A DNA stretch of 9,364 nucleotides from Bacteroidia bacterium. Its GTDB lineage: Bacteria > Bacteroidota > Bacteroidia > Flavobacteriales > Flavobacteriaceae. The translations under genes were made by a program, and so were the position numbers. The stretch is taken from contig JAHHLF010000193.1 of NCBI GenBank assembly GCA_018679315.1, forward strand, positions 1-9,364, given 5' to 3'. The stretch's first letter is position 1, and every line of letters begins with the position of its first letter. The notes under the pieces are model-generated. The model ran no database searches, was not told the DNA's origin, and was given only the letters and a program-made list of their open reading frames with translations. Below are positions 6,822 through 9,364 of the stretch, piece after piece.

Positions 6822-8000
6822 TTAATTAGATATGTACATAAAGCCCTGATGCGCCTCATTTAAATCCTTCAATTGGATCGTATAAAAGTAGATACCTGCC
6901 GCGAGTCCATCAGGCTGCTTAATCACCATATTAACGTTAGACTTACCGTCGAATAGGTTGTCATAATTTTCCATTTCATATACCATAACACCATATCTGT
7001 TGTAGATACGAAGTGTGTTGTTGGGTGAGAGAAACAAGTTCTCAATGATAAGGGTATCATTGACGCCATCGCTATTCGGACTCAGGTAAAAGTTTCTGAG
7101 ATTTATGACATTTACAGGGGTATTATCTTTATTTCCTCCAAGGGTAATAATTTCATAATCCACAGGTAAAAATTCACTCGAAGTTACACTGCCTTTATTT
7201 AGATCCCCGGTATACGATGTGTTACCGAGATCAAACCAAAGATCGAGTGCTTTATTCCATCCCATGACACGAATTTCGGAGATATCGTCAATGAATTCAC
7301 TCACCTGACTCATCGCATCCCAACTTAAGGTAACCTGAGAAGGAATGGTACTAGTCAGCTGCCAGAATTCGCGTGTACTGATTGTGAGATCAGCATCTAC
7401 CTTCAAACTTGTATCAAATACCATTGGAAATGTACTTGGCGAATTGGGATCTTCAAAGAAATATGCTGCGCTGGCCACAGGATTAATCGCCATCGATCGA
7501 ATACCCAGAGGACGTATACGGTTCAGATCGCCAATTGGAAATTCGAAAGACTCCTTGTTTGTAATCCCGGCATAACCGTCTATTTTATTAGGATCATCCG
7601 GACCTGTATAAAAAGCATCATTGGCGTAATTCATATATATAAGGGGATCTGATCTGGATATCATAACATTACCCTTGACAAAATTGGCATTGTTTCGTAT
7701 ACCCACCCCAATATCCAGGTAAAGGCCATCATCTACCATGATCTCGGCATCGTAGAAAACCGGAATACTGGTTCCTGAAATCGTCAGCGCATTCTGTGTA
7801 TTATAAAAACCACATAGCCCAAGATTTGCATAGAAAATACCATCATTGATCAGATTTCCATGAAAAACAACCAGCGCATTATCATGCATTTGGATGGTCC
7901 CGTAATTGTGCACCGCATTTTGTGCCATTGATTTAGTAATCAATAGCAGGGTGAAGCAGATAAGTATGTCTTTTAATTTGATCATTACCAAGTTGAACAT
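6822..8000 (-). CDS. Secreted surface protein with T9SS type B (gliding motility-associated) C-terminal domain
   Basis: A 392-aa exported protein. The N-terminus carries a Sec signal peptide (LKDILICFTLLLITKSMAQ, likely cleaved after AQ). A second ATG at 7985 (MIKLKDIL) would give an equally good signal, so the start is uncertain by five residues. The middle (about 30-290) is beta-rich with many N, D and G and includes KESFEFPIGDLNRIRPLGI (149-167), of a type common in Bacteroidetes exported proteins. The end (about 303-392) is the type B sorting domain: FYLSPNSDGVNDTL (304-317), RIYNRYGVMVYE (331-342), LAAGIYFYTI (366-375) and a final GFMYISN. Such domains send proteins through the type IX secretion system to the cell surface or medium. 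No catalytic motif is visible. The gene follows the repeat-protein gene by 81 nt with no clear promoter between, so co-transcription is likely. An adhesin or matrix role is inference. Confidence 0.88.
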   Translation of the reverse strand: MFNLVMIKLKDILICFTLLLITKSMAQNAVHNYGTIQMHDNALVVFHGNLINDGIFYANLGLCGFYNTQNALTISGTSIPVFYDAEIMVDDGLYLDIGVGIRNNANFVKGNVMISRSDPLIYMNYANDAFYTGPDDPNKIDGYAGITNKESFEFPIGDLNRIRPLGIRSMAINPVASAAYFFEDPNSPSTFPMVFDTSLKVDADLTISTREFWQLTSTIPSQVTLSWDAMSQVSEFIDDISEIRVMGWNKALDLWFDLGNTSYTGDLNKGSVTSSEFLPVDYEIITLGGNKDNTPVNVINLRNFYLSPNSDGVNDTLIIENLFLSPNNTLRIYNRYGVMVYEMENYDNLFDGKSNVNMVIKQPDGLAAGIYFYTIQLKDLNEAHQGFMYISN

Positions 8001-8081
8001 GAGATTTGCAGGATCTGTAGTATTTCAAGTTTGCTTTAACTTAATCTGAGACATCAATGTTTCAATCTTTACCTTTACTTC

Positions 8082-9364
8082 TTAAATCCTATTTATCAAT
8101 TGCCAATTTGTACCATCACTTTGCAACCATAAGGTCCTATCATTACCAATCTGATCATCTGTATCACCGGTTCGATCGATGTATTCGATATTTGTAGAAT
8201 TCTCACCGCCCCCAATATTTTTTATAACATAAATTCTCCCGATACAGGTATTTGCTGCAGGAAGTGTGATTACAAGATCTTGATCCGTTATAATCAGTGT
8301 GAAGTCATTCGCTCCCAGCGCCGTATTAACGGCGGTTGAACGAATAGGCGAAGATATCGAACCCGAGATCTGCAGTGTAGAGTTTGGCGATGTATTGCCG
8401 ATCCCCACATTACCATTTGTAAATCCAAGGTCCTGAGAGTTCATATCATAAGTCCGTGTTTCGGGGTCCTGAATAAGATCATCTTTAGCTAGATTGGTGT
8501 CAACCAATGGTGTTAGGCTAACTGTATTTCCACCTGTTCCGGATATAGTCAGGTCATTTCCTGATAAAGACAGTGTTTGTATCTCATTAGTTACATCCAA
8601 GTCTGCATCAGCGGCTACATGTGCGGCTATATCAGTTGTATTCGTAGCTATATCCGTAGCGTTCGTTGCTATATCTGTATCGTTCGAAGCGATGTCAGTT
8701 ACATTGGTTGCGATGTCGGCAACATTGGTTGCTATATCAGTAGCGTTTGTCGCTATATCTGTATCGTTCGAGGCGATGTTCGTTGCATTGGTAGCGATGT
8801 CCGTAACGTTGACTGCTATGTCGGTATCGTTCGAAGCGATGTTCGTTGCGTTCGTGGTAATGTTAGTCGTGTTGGTTGAGATATTTGTAGCATTAGTAGC
8901 TATGTCGGTTACATTCGTAGCGATGTTCGTTGCATTGGTTGCAATACCCGTAGTATTAGTCGCAATACCAGTTGAGTTCGTGGCAATGTCCGTGGTGTTT
9001 GTAGCGATATTAGTAACGTTGGTTGCTATATCTGTATCGTTCGAAGCAATGTTCGTTGCGTTGGTTGTAATGTCTGTTGTATTCGAAGCAATATCCGTAG
9101 CGTTGGTTGCTATGTCGGTATCGTTCGAAGCGATGTTGGTCGCATTAGTTGTAATGCCGGTAGTGTTAGTTGTAATGTTTGTCGCATTGGTTGCTATATC
9201 CGAAACGTTCGAAGCGATATCGGTTGAATTCGTCGTTACCTGACCCTGGATGGCGGTATCGTCATAAGCCAATCCTGAGATGTCGGCAGATAGACTTCCA
9301 CCCGGATCGGTGACGGTAAGGTTGGTTCCATCAAAAGCAACGGCTGAATTAAGTTCGTTCGTGC
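8082..9364 (-). CDS. Long heptad-repeat (trimeric coiled-coil stalk) surface protein, 5' end outside window
   Basis: The frame is open through the window edge; 426 codons plus the stop are visible, and the start and any signal peptide lie beyond 9364. A TTG at 9272 is not the real start, because coding continues upstream. Layout from the N-terminal side: a short beta module starting TNELNSAVAFDGTNLTV (9273-9362); about 30 heptads of type I-x-x-N-x-T-[DN] (8610-9239); a second, similar beta module starting TNEIQTLSLSGNDLTIS (8505-8591); an NVGIGNTSPNSTLQISG segment (about 8361-8411) as in many tail-fibre and surface proteins; and a C-terminal domain with DLVITLPAANTCIGRIYVIK and LWLQSDGTNWQLI. 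The repeats fit a trimeric coiled coil with Asn in the core. There is no T9SS sorting domain and no YadA-type membrane anchor. It is likely an extracellular fibrous protein; the exact role is unknown. Confidence 0.85.
   Translation of the reverse strand, partial: TNELNSAVAFDGTNLTVTDPGGSLSADISGLAYDDTAIQGQVTTNSTDIASNVSDIATNATNITTNTTGITTNATNIASNDTDIATNATDIASNTTDITTNATNIASNDTDIATNVTNIATNTTDIATNSTGIATNTTGIATNATNIATNVTDIATNATNISTNTTNITTNATNIASNDTDIAVNVTDIATNATNIASNDTDIATNATDIATNVADIATNVTDIASNDTDIATNATDIATNTTDIAAHVAADADLDVTNEIQTLSLSGNDLTISGTGGNTVSLTPLVDTNLAKDDLIQDPETRTYDMNSQDLGFTNGNVGIGNTSPNSTLQISGSISSPIRSTAVNTALGANDFTLIITDQDLVITLPAANTCIGRIYVIKNIGGGENSTNIEYIDRTGDTDDQIGNDRTLWLQSDGTNWQLINRI
8610..9239 (-). 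repeat. In-frame 21-bp tandem repeat array encoding about 30 heptads
   Basis: Thirty consecutive 21-nt units encode heptads without a single insertion. Twenty-eight are exact I-x-x-N heptads (8631-9218), flanked by a leading VTTNSTD and a trailing degenerate IAAHVAA. Common units are IATNATD, IATNATN, IASNDTD, ITTNATN and IATNTTD. Synonymous codons vary between units, so the protein pattern is conserved more than the DNA. A longer block around GTATCGTTCGAAGC (plus-strand reading) recurs five times. There is no Lys, Arg or Glu in the array; Asp is the only strongly charged residue. Confidence 0.92.

Noticed and set aside
8610..9239. CRISPR array or other non-coding direct repeat
   Set aside because: Units are contiguous 21-mers with no spacers, variation is largely synonymous, and the array is in frame inside a long coding sequence.
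8494..9243. A long plus-strand open frame (249 codons, repeated V-A-I-S-V-S-F-E-A-M) opposite the repeat gene
   Set aside because: It is the antisense reading of the 21-bp repeats. The minus-strand frame has recognisable heptads and conserved flanking modules, while this one is low-complexity hydrophobic sequence with no signal or domain.

Overview
The window looks like chromosomal DNA from a marine-type member of the Bacteroidetes, most likely Flavobacteriaceae. Four things point there. There is an Na+-NQR (nqrF) tail next to a small conserved gene and a lipoprotein ApbE. There is a T9SS 'gliding motility-associated' type B C-terminal domain. There are TAnnTTTG-type promoter elements. Strong Shine-Dalgarno sequences are mostly absent. 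No mobile element, tRNA, rRNA or CRISPR array was seen.

Positions 1-1449 (+ strand): the last codons of nqrF, a hairpin terminator, a 118-aa protein of unknown function, and apbE (FAD:protein FMN transferase). This is the end of a respiratory Na+-pump locus, and ApbE would attach FMN to the NqrB/NqrC subunits. apbE ends tail-to-tail with the next gene, and the stop codons overlap.

Positions 1446-4608 (- strand): a compact operon transcribed gpmI (cofactor-independent phosphoglycerate mutase), map (methionine aminopeptidase type I), then a class I SAM methyltransferase. Gaps are 14 and 9 nt, and a TATTTTTG promoter element lies just upstream of gpmI. Positions 4580-5208 form a 629-nt AT-rich gap without a protein gene. 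It contains a strong hairpin with U-tracts on both strands at 4838-4867 that belongs to no obvious gene.

Positions 5209-6816 (- strand): two zinc peptidases, a Tat-exported M15/VanY-like carboxypeptidase followed by an M48 membrane-anchored protease. A good TTTG-N20-TATTTTTG promoter precedes the pair. Both probably act in the periplasm or envelope.

Positions 6822-9364 (- strand): a cell-surface pair. The upstream gene is cut by the window edge. It encodes about 30 uninterrupted 7-residue repeats (I-x-x-N-x-T-x), which should form a thin trimeric coiled-coil stalk. The stalk lies between two copies of a short beta module and ends in a tail-fibre-like C-terminal domain. The downstream gene encodes a secreted beta-rich protein with a T9SS type B sorting domain. 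This stalk and its partner are the most unusual part of the window. The rest is ordinary core-genome content with a few local oddities.
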